NCBI GenBank assembly: GCA_007134725.1
Contig: SLKF01000004.1
Location: 1-26,324 of the forward strand
DNA from: Clostridiales bacterium
Lineage (GTDB): Bacteria; Bacillota; Clostridia; Peptostreptococcales; T1SED10-28
Length of the DNA stretch: 26,324 nucleotides
Reading direction: 5' to 3'
Shown: in pieces, positions 8,380-16,417 of the stretch
How the letters are laid out: each line of letters starts with the position of its first letter
How positions within the stretch are numbered: the stretch's first letter is position 1
The notes under the pieces: generated by a model
What the model saw: the letters and a program-made list of their open reading frames with translations, nothing else
What the model was told of the DNA's origin: nothing
Database searches by the model: none
Position numbers and translations under genes: made by a program

Positions 8380-9754
8380 TGTATTAGTTGCTGAAATTGG
8401 AAGCACGACTACGGTAGTCAATGCTTTCCAAGGAGTAGATAGTCCCTGCCCTATGTTTTTAGGGCAGGGGCAACACCCTACAACCGTAAACGAAGGGGAC
8501 GTAAATATCGGCTTAGAAGGGGCGATCAATGCTCTTAAGGAATCACTGAACATTGATGTGATCGAATACGACGAAATGTTAGCCACATCCAGTGCCGCAG
8601 GGGGACTGAAAATGACCGTTCATGGACTGGTATACGATATGACGGTTCGGGCAGCAAAAGAAGCAGCCTTAGGTGCCGGTGCGAATATTCATAAAATCAC
8701 CGCAGGGAAACTCAGACGGGGAGATTTAAAAAAGATTCAGGAAATCAAGCCCAATATTATTCTGATTGCCGGTGGCGTGGATTATGGAGAACGAGCCACC
8801 GCCATTGAAAATGCGGGAAAAATTGCGGAGCTGGATCTTAATATTCCCATCATCTATGCCGGAAATGTAGAAAACCAGGAAGAAATACTAGAGATTTTCA
8901 ATGAAAGAAAATATTCCAATGTATTTTGTGTAGAAAATGTATATCCGAAAATTGACGAACTTAATGTAGAGCCCACGAGAGCCGTTATCCAGGATGTTTT
9001 TGAAGAACATATTATCCATGCCCCGGGGATGCAACGGGTAAAGGAAATGATCAATGGTCCGATTATCCCTACTCCTGGTGCAGTGATGCAGGCATCTAAG
9101 CTCTTAAAAGAAGACCTAGGTGACTTGGTTACCTTTGATGTTGGAGGCGCCACAACGGACCTGCACTCCGTTACGGAAGGCAGCGAAGAGATTAATCGTA
9201 TATTGATTAGTCCGGAACCGCTAGCGAAAAGAACCGTAGAAGGAGATCTTGGTGTCTTTGTAAATATGCAAAATATCGTAAATCTTATCGGAGCTGAAAC
9301 CTTAACGAAAGAGCTTTCTTTTGATATTTCTTCAGTTATGGAGAACTACAAACCGATTCCGGAGTCAGAAAATGAAAAGAAATTTGTAGAGAGACTGGCT
9401 TTGGAAGCGGTAAAGATTTCTCTTAATCGTCATGCTGGAAAACTTCGGAATTTATACGGAGCCAGTGGAAAAACCACCGTGGCGGAAGGAAAAGATCTTT
9501 CGAATATTCAATATATTATTGGGACCGGCGGCGCATTGACCCGATTACCCAATCGTATAAGTCTCATAAAAAAAGCTATTGAGGAACAGGATTCAAACTT
9601 ACTGGGCCCGACCAAAGAAGTTCAGATACTAATTGATAAGCATTATATAATGGCCTCTTTAGGCGTATTATCAAAGACCCATCCTAAGGCAGCTTTAGTG
9701 TTACTAAAAGAAAGTTTAGGACTGAAGGAGGCTTGTGATGAATCCAAGAATTGA
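8369..9754 (+). CDS. GlmL/MutL-like ATPase associated with B12 aminomutase
   Basis: Protein of 461 residues in the GlmL/MutL family found beside glutamate mutase and related B12 enzymes. It shows an actin-like ATPase fold: an N-terminal phosphate loop (AEIGSTTT, about 8-15), a second phosphate motif FDVGGATTDLHSV (Asp257) and a glycine-rich IIGTGGALTRLP segment near the C terminus. Family members are thought to reactivate or chaperone coenzyme-B12 mutases; here the partner would be OraSE, but that is inferred from position. The start at ATG 8369 is preferred, with GGAAAGAG just upstream; the frame is open to a GTG at 8345 with no better site. It overlaps oraE by 11 bp and orr by 17 bp. A strong hairpin lies within its early coding region. 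Confidence 0.88.
   Translation: MKINVLVAEIGSTTTVVNAFQGVDSPCPMFLGQGQHPTTVNEGDVNIGLEGAINALKESLNIDVIEYDEMLATSSAAGGLKMTVHGLVYDMTVRAAKEAALGAGANIHKITAGKLRRGDLKKIQEIKPNIILIAGGVDYGERATAIENAGKIAELDLNIPIIYAGNVENQEEILEIFNERKYSNVFCVENVYPKIDELNVEPTRAVIQDVFEEHIIHAPGMQRVKEMINGPIIPTPGAVMQASKLLKEDLGDLVTFDVGGATTDLHSVTEGSEEINRILISPEPLAKRTVEGDLGVFVNMQNIVNLIGAETLTKELSFDISSVMENYKPIPESENEKKFVERLALEAVKISLNRHAGKLRNLYGASGKTTVAEGKDLSNIQYIIGTGGALTRLPNRISLIKKAIEEQDSNLLGPTKEVQILIDKHYIMASLGVLSKTHPKAALVLLKESLGLKEACDESKN
8442..8471 (+). other. GC-rich hairpin inside the mutL-like coding region
   Basis: The arms CCCTGCCCT (8444-8452) and AGGGCAGGG (8461-8469) are perfectly complementary around an 8-nt loop, and extend by a G-U and a G-C pair to an 11-bp stem. 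It begins about 75 bp after the start codon and has no T-run, so it is not an intrinsic terminator. It encodes part of the conserved FLGQGQ segment, which may explain one arm by coding constraint. Confidence 0.75.
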
Positions 9755-10802
9755 GATTAATTATCCAAAACTGGTGAATAACACGAGGGTTTTACAGAAA
9801 AAAGCAAAAGAACATGGAATTGAGATTGCTGCAGTTACCAAGTGCTTTTGTGGAATTCCTGAAATCGCTCAAGCTTATGTAGATGGTGGGGTGAAATATC
9901 TGGCAGACTCCCGAGTCTCAAATTTAAAAAAACTACAAAAATTTCCGAATCCCAAAGTACTGCTTCGAATTCCTATGCTCTCGGAAGTTCAGGAAGTTGT
10001 TACTTATGCCGACATCAGTTTGAACTCGGAGCTTGAAACTATTCGGGCCTTGAATAAAGAAGCCCAGCGACTGGGGATAAATCATAAGATCATACTGATG
10101 GCAGATTTGGGAGATCTTCGGGAAGGAATCTTTGAGGAAGAAGAAGTTATGCAAGGAGCCAAAGAAGTTGAGGGACTATCCAATATAATCCTTCATGGAA
10201 TCGGTGTGAACTTAACCTGCTACGGTGGGGTAATACCTAGCCCGAAGAATCTATCCAGACTGGAAGCCATGGGAAAAGCTATTGAAAAAGAAATCGGTAG
10301 AACCCTAGAACTTTTCAGTGGAGGAAATTCCAGCAGCATTTATCTACTGGATACAAAAGGTATGCCAGAGCGAATCAATCACCTTCGACTGGGAGAAGCG
10401 ATCGTTTTGGGAACGGAAAGTGCTTATGGAGAAAAAATCGAAAATACCCATCAGGATATTTTTCAATTGGTAGCAGAGGTTATAGAACTTAAAGAAAAAC
10501 CCTCGATGCCCATCGGAGACATTGGTATGGATGCTTTTGGAAACACCCCTTCCTTTGAAGATGAGGGGATTCGTCGAAGAGCCATTCTAGCTGTGGGGCG
10601 TCAAGACATTGGCAGTTATGATGTTTTTCCTATAGACGCCAATATGAAAATACTAGGAGCCAGTAGCGATCATTTAATCCTGGATATAACCGATGCTAAG
10701 GGAGACTTTAAAGTTGGTGATGAGATCCGATTTAATCTTCGGTACGGAGCCCTGCTTTCCTTAATGACCAGTGAGTATGTAACTAAAAAAATAGTTTATT
10801 AA
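9738..10802 (+). CDS. orr: Ornithine racemase, PLP-dependent
   Basis: Converts L-ornithine to D-ornithine, the substrate of OraSE. The 354-residue protein has the alanine-racemase-type N-terminal barrel with the predicted PLP lysine in AAVTKCFCG (Lys35), followed by the GGVKYLADSRVSNLKKL helix and the ELFSGGNSSSIYLL phosphate-binding region. I chose ATG 9738, seven bases after GGAGG (9726-9730); a GTG at 9735 is too close. It overlaps the mutL-like gene by 17 bp and is the last gene of the operon, followed by a long terminator. The family also includes other amino-acid racemases, but the operon makes ornithine the likely substrate. Confidence 0.92.
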   Translation: MNPRIEINYPKLVNNTRVLQKKAKEHGIEIAAVTKCFCGIPEIAQAYVDGGVKYLADSRVSNLKKLQKFPNPKVLLRIPMLSEVQEVVTYADISLNSELETIRALNKEAQRLGINHKIILMADLGDLREGIFEEEEVMQGAKEVEGLSNIILHGIGVNLTCYGGVIPSPKNLSRLEAMGKAIEKEIGRTLELFSGGNSSSIYLLDTKGMPERINHLRLGEAIVLGTESAYGEKIENTHQDIFQLVAEVIELKEKPSMPIGDIGMDAFGNTPSFEDEGIRRRAILAVGRQDIGSYDVFPIDANMKILGASSDHLILDITDAKGDFKVGDEIRFNLRYGALLSLMTSEYVTKKIVY

Positions 10803-10827
10803 ATATCGAAAAATACTTTGCAAATAT

Positions 10828-10890
10828 AATGCTCCCTTTGTAACTGACGACAGTATAATAGAACTGTCTATTACAAGGAGGAGCATTTTT
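10828..10890 (+). terminator. Long bipartite terminator hairpin of the ornithine operon
   Basis: The basal stem pairs AATGCTCC (10828-10835) with GGAGCATT (10880-10887). Above a small asymmetric internal loop a second stem pairs TTGTAA with TTACAA (10838-10843/10871-10876), and an apical stem pairs GACAGT with ACTGTC (10849-10854/10863-10868). A T-run at 10886-10890 follows. At about 60 nt it is longer than a typical intrinsic terminator. Confidence 0.85.
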
Positions 10891-10923
10891 CTTATTTCGG
10901 GAATCTTTTGTAAAGGATAAACT

Positions 10924-10952
10924 TTGATTAATTCGGGGCTTTAACTTATAAT
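10924..10952 (+). promoter_or_regulatory. Sigma-A promoter of the threonine aldolase gene
   Basis: TTGATT (10924-10929) and a perfect TATAAT (10947-10952) are separated by an optimal 17 bp. It lies just past the ornithine-operon terminator and about 60 bp upstream of the next start codon, so ltaE and possibly the genes beyond it are transcribed independently. Confidence 0.78.
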
Positions 10953-11012
10953 GAAGGGGAAGGAATATCAAAATTACATATCAATACAATATAGTTTGAG
11001 AGGATGAGAATA

Positions 11013-12038
11013 ATGAAAATCATCGATTTGAGAAGCGATACGGTAACAACGCCTACAAAAGACATGTACCAAAGAATGCAAGAAGCCCCTCTAGGGGATG
11101 ATGTTTATGGTGATGATCCAACGGTTAATAAATTAGAGGCCTTAGCTGCTAAGACACTTAATAAAGAACAGGCACTATTTGTACCAACGGGAACTATGGG
11201 CAACCTTATTGCTGTAATGGCTCATACTCACCCGGGAGAGGAAATTATATTAGAAAGAAACAGTCATATTTTTCTCTACGAAGCTGCAGGGGCTTCCAGG
11301 ATTGCCGGAGTACAGCCCATGGTAATTAAGGGAATGGATGGAGTAATGGATCCGAAGGAAGTAGAAGAGGGTATTCGGGAAGACAATATCCATTTTCCGA
11401 CCACCAGTCTGATCTGTGTGGAAAATACTCATAATATGGCCGGTGGAATGGTGCAACCTATGAATAATCTTCAGGAACTTCGATCCATTGCGGACCGTTA
11501 CAAGATTTCCATGCATTTGGATGGTGCCAGGCTATTTAACGCTGCTACAGCCTTAGATTGTGATGTGAAAGAAATTGCAGCACATTTTGATTCGATCATG
11601 TTCTGTTTATCAAAGGGGCTGAGCGCTCCAATTGGAAGTATGTTGGTAGGAGGGCAAGATTTCATTGATCGAGCTCGAAAACTACGAAAAATGCTTGGTG
11701 GTGGTATGCGACAAGCCGGGATCATGGCCTCCTGTGGAATATTATCGATTGAACAGATGCCTAGGCAGCTAAAGATTGATCACGAAAATGCTCGAATACT
11801 AGCAGAAGGACTGAATAATCTTTCCGGTTTTTCGGTGAACCTTGATAAAGTGCATACCAATATCGTCAATGTATCCATAAAGGATAAAATGATTTCCTCT
11901 GAATATTTAGTAGAGAAAATGAAAGTTAAAGGAATTCTGGCAAATCCTAGAGGGAAGGATTTTATTCGCCTGGTAACTCATAAAGATGTAATCCTAGAGG
12001 ATATTCATTATGCCTTAAAAATTATGGAATCTATCTAA
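11013..12038 (+). CDS. ltaE: Low-specificity L-threonine aldolase
   Basis: PLP enzyme cleaving L-threonine or L-allo-threonine to glycine and acetaldehyde. The 341-residue protein starts KIIDLRSDTVTTPT, the family's typical N-terminal signature, and carries HLDGARLFNAA (PLP ring and nitrogen contacts) and the Schiff-base lysine in CLSKGLSAPIGS (Lys201). Length agrees with the usual 335-345. ATG 11013 is preferred because GAGAGGATG at 10998-11006 is properly spaced; ATG 11004 lies inside that site. With glyA nearby, glycine formation is a shared theme, though the two genes are not co-transcribed. The beta-eliminating tyrosine phenol-lyase family is related but much longer. Confidence 0.93.
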   Translation: MKIIDLRSDTVTTPTKDMYQRMQEAPLGDDVYGDDPTVNKLEALAAKTLNKEQALFVPTGTMGNLIAVMAHTHPGEEIILERNSHIFLYEAAGASRIAGVQPMVIKGMDGVMDPKEVEEGIREDNIHFPTTSLICVENTHNMAGGMVQPMNNLQELRSIADRYKISMHLDGARLFNAATALDCDVKEIAAHFDSIMFCLSKGLSAPIGSMLVGGQDFIDRARKLRKMLGGGMRQAGIMASCGILSIEQMPRQLKIDHENARILAEGLNNLSGFSVNLDKVHTNIVNVSIKDKMISSEYLVEKMKVKGILANPRGKDFIRLVTHKDVILEDIHYALKIMESI

Positions 12039-12057
12039 TGGTAACGAAAAAGGTCGC

Positions 12058-12104
12058 CCTCTTGAATTTTTTTGGCAAACCTTTTAAATCTTATTAGCAA
12101 GAGG
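12058..12104 (+). repeat. Inverted repeat covering a ribosome binding site
   Basis: CCTCTTG (12058-12064) and CAAGAGG (12098-12104) are perfect complements separated by 33 nt that include a run of seven Ts. The right arm contains the AAGAGG ribosome binding site of the PHP gene starting at 12112, so the pairing could mask translation initiation if it forms. Stability is modest and the loop is long. Confidence 0.4.
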
Positions 12105-12111
12105 TGGTATT

Positions 12112-12987
12112 ATGGAGTACACAAGCAATAATGACCAAAGTTGTACAATAAAAAAAAATGAAGAAATTGAAAATGGTCTAACGGATTTACACATACACAC
12201 TAATGCATCTGATGGAACCTGGGATATTTCTACATTAATAAAAAAACTCAAAAATAATAAGATAAGAAACTTTTCTATTACCGACCATGATACATTTTTA
12301 AACAGTAAAAGAATGTTGCAAAAAAACTTGACCGGGTTTAATTTTGTTATAGGTGCAGAGGTGTCTTCAACTCTTGACCAAGGGGAATACCATATATTGG
12401 CATATGACTTTGATTACAATAATAAACAATTCCATGACCTCCTTGCCTTTAATCAAGGTTCAAGGAAGGATTATGATGGAAAAATCATAGATCATATAAA
12501 AAACATGAGTGTATTAAGAGATGTTTCGGACTTTAAAGCCTATCGTTATCAACCCTCAAGGGGTGGGTGGGACTCCCTCAATTATTTAATAGACAAGGGA
12601 ATCGTTAATAACAAAACAGAATTTTTTTCTTTAATAAAAAATATGGATGCAGTCCCTGAATTTAAAAAACCGAAAGAAGTAATTGAAGTGATAAAAAAGG
12701 CAGGGGGCACACCCATATTAGCTCATCCCACAAACTACTATCCCATGGAAAGTTTTAAAAGAGAAGTATTAGATAAATGGATTAAATTTGGCATTAAAGG
12801 GATCGAATGCTATTCCCCTTATCTCAAACAACAATCCGATGCGGATATAATTATTGATTATTGTAAAAAGAATCATTTACTAATTACTTCGGGGTCCGAT
12901 TGTCATGGAGAGTTTTTAAATAGACCCTTGGGATACCCAAATATAACTTTGGATAATCTAATAGTTCCTTTTTTAAAACAAAAGTAA
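12112..12987 (+). CDS. Divergent PHP-domain phosphoesterase
   Basis: Predicted metal-dependent phosphoesterase (291 residues) of the PHP superfamily. Metal-ligand motifs are DLHIHTNASDG (His27, His29, Asp34), ITDHD (Asp58, His59), a GAEVSS glutamate, ILAHP and TSGSDCHG near the C terminus, so the active site appears complete. A 21-residue charged extension precedes the barrel, and the middle region has SRGGWDSLNYLIDKG where the canonical relative at 15511 has RPHVAKALI. The start ATG follows AAGAGGTGG. It is closely followed (24 bp) by an MFS transporter; both use more ATA and AGA/AGG codons than neighbouring genes. Family members hydrolyse nucleotide or histidinol phosphates, but the substrate here is unknown. 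Confidence 0.85.
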   Translation: MEYTSNNDQSCTIKKNEEIENGLTDLHIHTNASDGTWDISTLIKKLKNNKIRNFSITDHDTFLNSKRMLQKNLTGFNFVIGAEVSSTLDQGEYHILAYDFDYNNKQFHDLLAFNQGSRKDYDGKIIDHIKNMSVLRDVSDFKAYRYQPSRGGWDSLNYLIDKGIVNNKTEFFSLIKNMDAVPEFKKPKEVIEVIKKAGGTPILAHPTNYYPMESFKREVLDKWIKFGIKGIECYSPYLKQQSDADIIIDYCKKNHLLITSGSDCHGEFLNRPLGYPNITLDNLIVPFLKQK

Positions 12988-13011
12988 AAAAGGAGGAGAA
13001 CAAATCCATTA

Positions 13012-14169
13012 ATGGAAACACGAAAATACTATTTGGTTTATTTTTTTGTATATTTATCCTCTGCCAGCATTGTTTCACTAATGCCTGTATATTTAAATGA
13101 GAATATTAAAATGGAAGTATCCCAAGTTGCTTTTTACATGTCTTTACTTCCTATATTAAACCTTCTGTTCCAACCTGTCTGGGGTGGAATTGCCGATAGC
13201 TTAGGGAACAGAATCCTTGTGCTTAAATTTTTATTAATCATGACAGGGATCCTGTCTTTTATAATTGGTTTATCCGAGAGTAGGATAGTAACCCTTTTGT
13301 TATTCTCGCTCTATACTATTTTCATGTGTGGACAAGCACCGATAAAGGATTCTATAACCCTGGGCTATATTGCTACTGTGGAAAATTCTTCTTTTGGTAT
13401 AATAAGGACTTGGGGTGCCATTGGATTTGCCGTAGGAGCCTTCGGAGCCGGTTTTATTGCCGATACACTAGGTATAAATTGGATTTTTTATTTAGGAGCC
13501 CTGGGATTTTTTCTATCTTTACTTTTTATTAATAATATTGAGAATTTAAATGGGGATCGATCTAAGGACAAATATGGGGAAGCTATAAAGGATTTGATCA
13601 AAAACAAAGTATACATTTTTATACTTATCTACAGCTTTTTCTTCGTAGGGGCTTTTTTCAGTGCAGATCAATTTTATAGCTTATTTGTTAGGCATAATGG
13701 TTTTAGTATGAATATTGTAGGAACCTTATTATTTATTGCAGTATGTGTTGAGATTCCATTTATGTTCTTTTCAAGAAAAATAATGATAAGACTTGGCCTA
13801 CTGAACTTACTATTATCCATGGCTTTAATAAGTGTAATAAGATTGTTTTACTTAGGAATGAGTAGTAGTTTTATAGACTTTGTAATAACTGGAATACTAA
13901 GGGGTATTTCTGTAGGAATATTCATACCTCTATTTATACAACTAATATCAACTATTACCAAACCGAAAGTGTTAAGCTCTGCCCTATCTTTGTATTCTTC
14001 TGCGACTGCAGGTATAGGGGTCGTTGTGTTTACTTTGCTTGGCGGATTAGTTATTGATCACTATGACTACCGAGTCCTATTCTGGTTTTATGGAGTGGTC
14101 CAAAGTATTTTATTCATACCACTATTGTTCAATATAAAAAGGTTAAAAAAAATTGATTTAAAGGAATGA
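13012..14169 (+). CDS. Major facilitator superfamily transporter
   Basis: Integral membrane protein of 385 residues, almost entirely hydrophobic with about 12 predicted membrane segments, starting directly in the first helix (YYLVYFFVYLSSASIVSL). The cytoplasmic loop between helices 2 and 3 has WGGIADSLGNRI, matching the MFS loop motif G-x-x-x-D-x-x-G-x-R. The central hydrophilic loop (NLNGDRSKDKYGEAIKDL) separates the two six-helix halves. It resembles the LacY/nucleoside-proton-symporter-like branch of MFS; direction and substrate cannot be told. The start ATG 13012 is preceded by AAGGAGGAG. The spacing to the PHP gene suggests a two-gene unit, and the AT-rich composition suggests joint acquisition. 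The stop lies 4 bp before rarA. Confidence 0.88.
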   Translation: METRKYYLVYFFVYLSSASIVSLMPVYLNENIKMEVSQVAFYMSLLPILNLLFQPVWGGIADSLGNRILVLKFLLIMTGILSFIIGLSESRIVTLLLFSLYTIFMCGQAPIKDSITLGYIATVENSSFGIIRTWGAIGFAVGAFGAGFIADTLGINWIFYLGALGFFLSLLFINNIENLNGDRSKDKYGEAIKDLIKNKVYIFILIYSFFFVGAFFSADQFYSLFVRHNGFSMNIVGTLLFIAVCVEIPFMFFSRKIMIRLGLLNLLLSMALISVIRLFYLGMSSSFIDFVITGILRGISVGIFIPLFIQLISTITKPKVLSSALSLYSSATAGIGVVVFTLLGGLVIDHYDYRVLFWFYGVVQSILFIPLLFNIKRLKKIDLKE

Positions 14170-14173
14170 TATT

Positions 14174-15508
14174 ATGGATTTATTTGATATGGCTCAAGAA
14201 AAAAACTTAAAATCCCTGGCACCACTAGCAGACCGAATCCGGCCAAAGACCTTGGACGAGGTCGTGGGGCAGGATCATTTACTGAAACCTGGGAAATTCA
14301 TCTACCGCTGTATTGCAGCTAAGAGAATCCCTTCGATGATTTTTTATGGACCTTCCGGAACGGGGAAAACCACCTTGGCAAAAGTAATTGCCAATGAAGT
14401 GGAGATGAATTTTTATCAACTGAATGCAGTAACCTCCGGTGTAAAGGATATTCGTGAAGTGGTAGAGGTCGCTAAAAAAGCCATGACCTATGAAAACAAA
14501 CCCAATTTGCTTTTCATTGATGAGATCCACCGGTTTTCAAAGAATCAGCAGGACGCCCTATTGCCTTATGTGGAGGAAGGAGTTTTAACACTAATCGGTG
14601 CGACGACAGAAAACCCCTATTTTGAAGTAAATAAAGCCCTTTTATCCCGGAGTTCAGTGTTAAAGCTGGAATCTCTTACTCCTGAAGATATTAAACTGTT
14701 ATTAGAAAGAACCCTAAAGGATAAAACCGATGGGCTTGGAAGATACCATGTAAAACTTTCAAAAGAGGCGATGGATCACTTAATTACTTCCTCTATGGGG
14801 GATGGAAGAAGAGCATTGAATGCATTGGAAATAGCAGTACTGAGTACTAAGCCCGATAGTGAAGGCATTGTTGAAATGACGTTATCCATTGTGGAAGAGT
14901 CTACCCAGCAAAATGTGATTCAATACGATAAGGGAGGAGACCAGCACTATGATGTAATCTCCGCTTTTATCAAAAGCATCCGAGGAAGTGATGCCGATGC
15001 AGCACTACACTATTTAGCGAAAATGCTGACTGCAGGAGAGGCTATAGAATTTATTGGGAGACGACTGATTATTTTGGCGTCTGAAGATATCGGTAATGCG
15101 GATCCCGGTGCCTTGACTATGGCAGTTAACACCTATAAAGGAATTACCATTACCGGTATGCCCGAGGCGAAACTGATTCTAGCCCAGTGCGTGACCTACC
15201 TTGCGACAGCTCCCAAAAGCAATGCTTCTTACACGGCGATTAATCAAGCTTTTGAAGACATTAAAACCATTCATACGGAAGTGCCGAAGCACCTTCGAGA
15301 CAGTCATTACGAGTCAGCAAGTTCACTGGGCCATGGCATAGAGTACAAGTATCCTCATAATTATGAAAACAACTATGTAGCTCAAAATTATTTGCCGGAT
15401 AATCTAAGAAATAAAACCTATTACCATCCTACGGAGAATGGATACGAAGCTAGGATACGAGCCAATTTATCCAACATCCACAAGAAAGATTCCACAGAGG
15501 AGAATTAG
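14174..15508 (+). CDS. rarA: Replication-associated recombination protein A (AAA+ ATPase)
   Basis: RarA/MgsA clamp-loader-like AAA+ protein (444 residues) acting at stalled replication forks. It has LADRIRPKTLDEVVGQDHLL near the N terminus, Walker A GPSGTGKT at 59-66, Walker B LLFIDEIHRF with DEIH at 116-119, sensor-type GATTENPYF, and the C-terminal tetramerisation region (LPDNLRNKTYYHPT). Length and domain order match the bacterial family. The start ATG follows AAGGAATGA; only 4 bp separate it from the MFS gene, and its own 3' end holds the ribosome binding site of the next PHP gene (2-bp gap). Codon use returns to that of the other housekeeping genes. Confidence 0.96.
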   Translation: MDLFDMAQEKNLKSLAPLADRIRPKTLDEVVGQDHLLKPGKFIYRCIAAKRIPSMIFYGPSGTGKTTLAKVIANEVEMNFYQLNAVTSGVKDIREVVEVAKKAMTYENKPNLLFIDEIHRFSKNQQDALLPYVEEGVLTLIGATTENPYFEVNKALLSRSSVLKLESLTPEDIKLLLERTLKDKTDGLGRYHVKLSKEAMDHLITSSMGDGRRALNALEIAVLSTKPDSEGIVEMTLSIVEESTQQNVIQYDKGGDQHYDVISAFIKSIRGSDADAALHYLAKMLTAGEAIEFIGRRLIILASEDIGNADPGALTMAVNTYKGITITGMPEAKLILAQCVTYLATAPKSNASYTAINQAFEDIKTIHTEVPKHLRDSHYESASSLGHGIEYKYPHNYENNYVAQNYLPDNLRNKTYYHPTENGYEARIRANLSNIHKKDSTEEN

Positions 15509-15510
15509 CC

Positions 15511-16329
15511 ATGAAATTAATCGATATGCATGTTCATACCAATGCTTCCGACGGAGTGTTATCGCCAGAGAAAGCGGTTCAGAGAGCTATTGAAAATGGT
15601 CTTTCAGGGATTGCTATTACCGATCATGATACGGTAACGGGAGTGCTTTCCATTGATCAGTTTAAAATTCCTGATCATTTTACCGTAATTAAAGGAATTG
15701 AGTTCAGTACAATGCAAAACAACAAAGAAATCCATATATTGGGTTACAATCTTGATGTATACAATACAGATTTGCAAGAGCTTTTGGAAAACATCCAAAA
15801 GTTTCGGAGCAATCGCGTCTATAAAATCCTTGAAAAATTGAAACGATTCAATATTATACTGGATTATCAAGAGGTGCAGGGCAAAGAGCCTCCCCAAGCC
15901 ATCGGGCGGCCCCATGTTGCCAAAGCCCTGATCAGAAGAGGATTTGTGCAAGATGTTTCGGAAGCCTTCGATCGCTATTTAGCCAAAGGGCGTCTTGCTT
16001 ATGTAGAGCGCTATAAACTTGAAACGAAGGAAGCGATCGAATTGATTAAAGACCTGGGAGGCTTTTCTGTGTTGGCCCATCCCGGACTCCTAAGTGACCA
16101 GGATGTTTTTTCTGTTTTGGACAAAGGAGTGGAGGGGATAGAAGTATATCATCCGAAGCATAGCCATTTTGCTACGGAGAAGCTATATGATTTGGCAAAA
16201 GATCGCGGGTTGATTATTACAGGAGGTTCGGATTTTCATGAATTCTCTCTAATTAAGGGGAATGATATTGGCTCTTACACAGTATCGATTGATCCGTTTT
16301 TAAACGGCCCCTTCTATTCTAGTATTTAA
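15511..16329 (+). CDS. PHP-domain phosphoesterase, TrpH/RNase AM-like
   Basis: Cytoplasmic metal-dependent phosphoesterase of 272 residues, similar to the TrpH/YciV family whose characterised members hydrolyse 3',5'-nucleoside bisphosphates and short RNA 5' ends. Metal ligands are visible in DMHVHTNASDG (His7, His9, Asp14), ITDHDT (Asp38, His39), KGIEFS, GRPHVAKALI, VLAHPG and GGSDFHE, so the protein looks fully active. Start ATG 15511 uses GAGGAG located inside the end of rarA, so the two genes are co-transcribed and probably coupled. It is a paralogue of the PHP gene at 12112 but belongs to the standard subgroup. Confidence 0.9.
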   Translation: MKLIDMHVHTNASDGVLSPEKAVQRAIENGLSGIAITDHDTVTGVLSIDQFKIPDHFTVIKGIEFSTMQNNKEIHILGYNLDVYNTDLQELLENIQKFRSNRVYKILEKLKRFNIILDYQEVQGKEPPQAIGRPHVAKALIRRGFVQDVSEAFDRYLAKGRLAYVERYKLETKEAIELIKDLGGFSVLAHPGLLSDQDVFSVLDKGVEGIEVYHPKHSHFATEKLYDLAKDRGLIITGGSDFHEFSLIKGNDIGSYTVSIDPFLNGPFYSSI

Positions 16330-16358
16330 AGATTTATATAGATAATAAAATGGAAATT

Positions 16359-16367
16359 TGTTAAAAT
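16359..16367 (+). promoter_or_regulatory. Candidate extended -10 promoter for the aminotransferase gene
   Basis: TG-T-TAAAAT forms an extended -10 element in the 88-bp gap before the aminotransferase gene, about 50 bp ahead of the start codon. The -35 region (TAGATA) is poor, which an extended -10 can tolerate. No terminator is seen in the same gap, so read-through from the upstream PHP gene is also possible. Confidence 0.4.
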
Positions 16368-16417
16368 GAATACTGTGAGGTAAATACAAAACAAAACAAC
16401 TTATAGGAGGGGTTTTA

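Noticed and set aside
8194-8586. 130-codon minus-strand frame across the oraE/mutL-like junction
   Set aside because: It lies opposite two well-supported overlapping genes and its translation has low-complexity, serine-rich shadow composition.
12039-12111. Intrinsic terminator after ltaE because of the seven-T run
   Set aside because: No stem immediately precedes the T-run; the only inverted repeat spans it and covers the next ribosome binding site.
13326-13532. 68-codon plus-strand frame inside the MFS gene
   Set aside because: It is an alternative frame of a well-supported transporter gene, aromatic/Cys-rich as expected from shifted membrane-segment codons.
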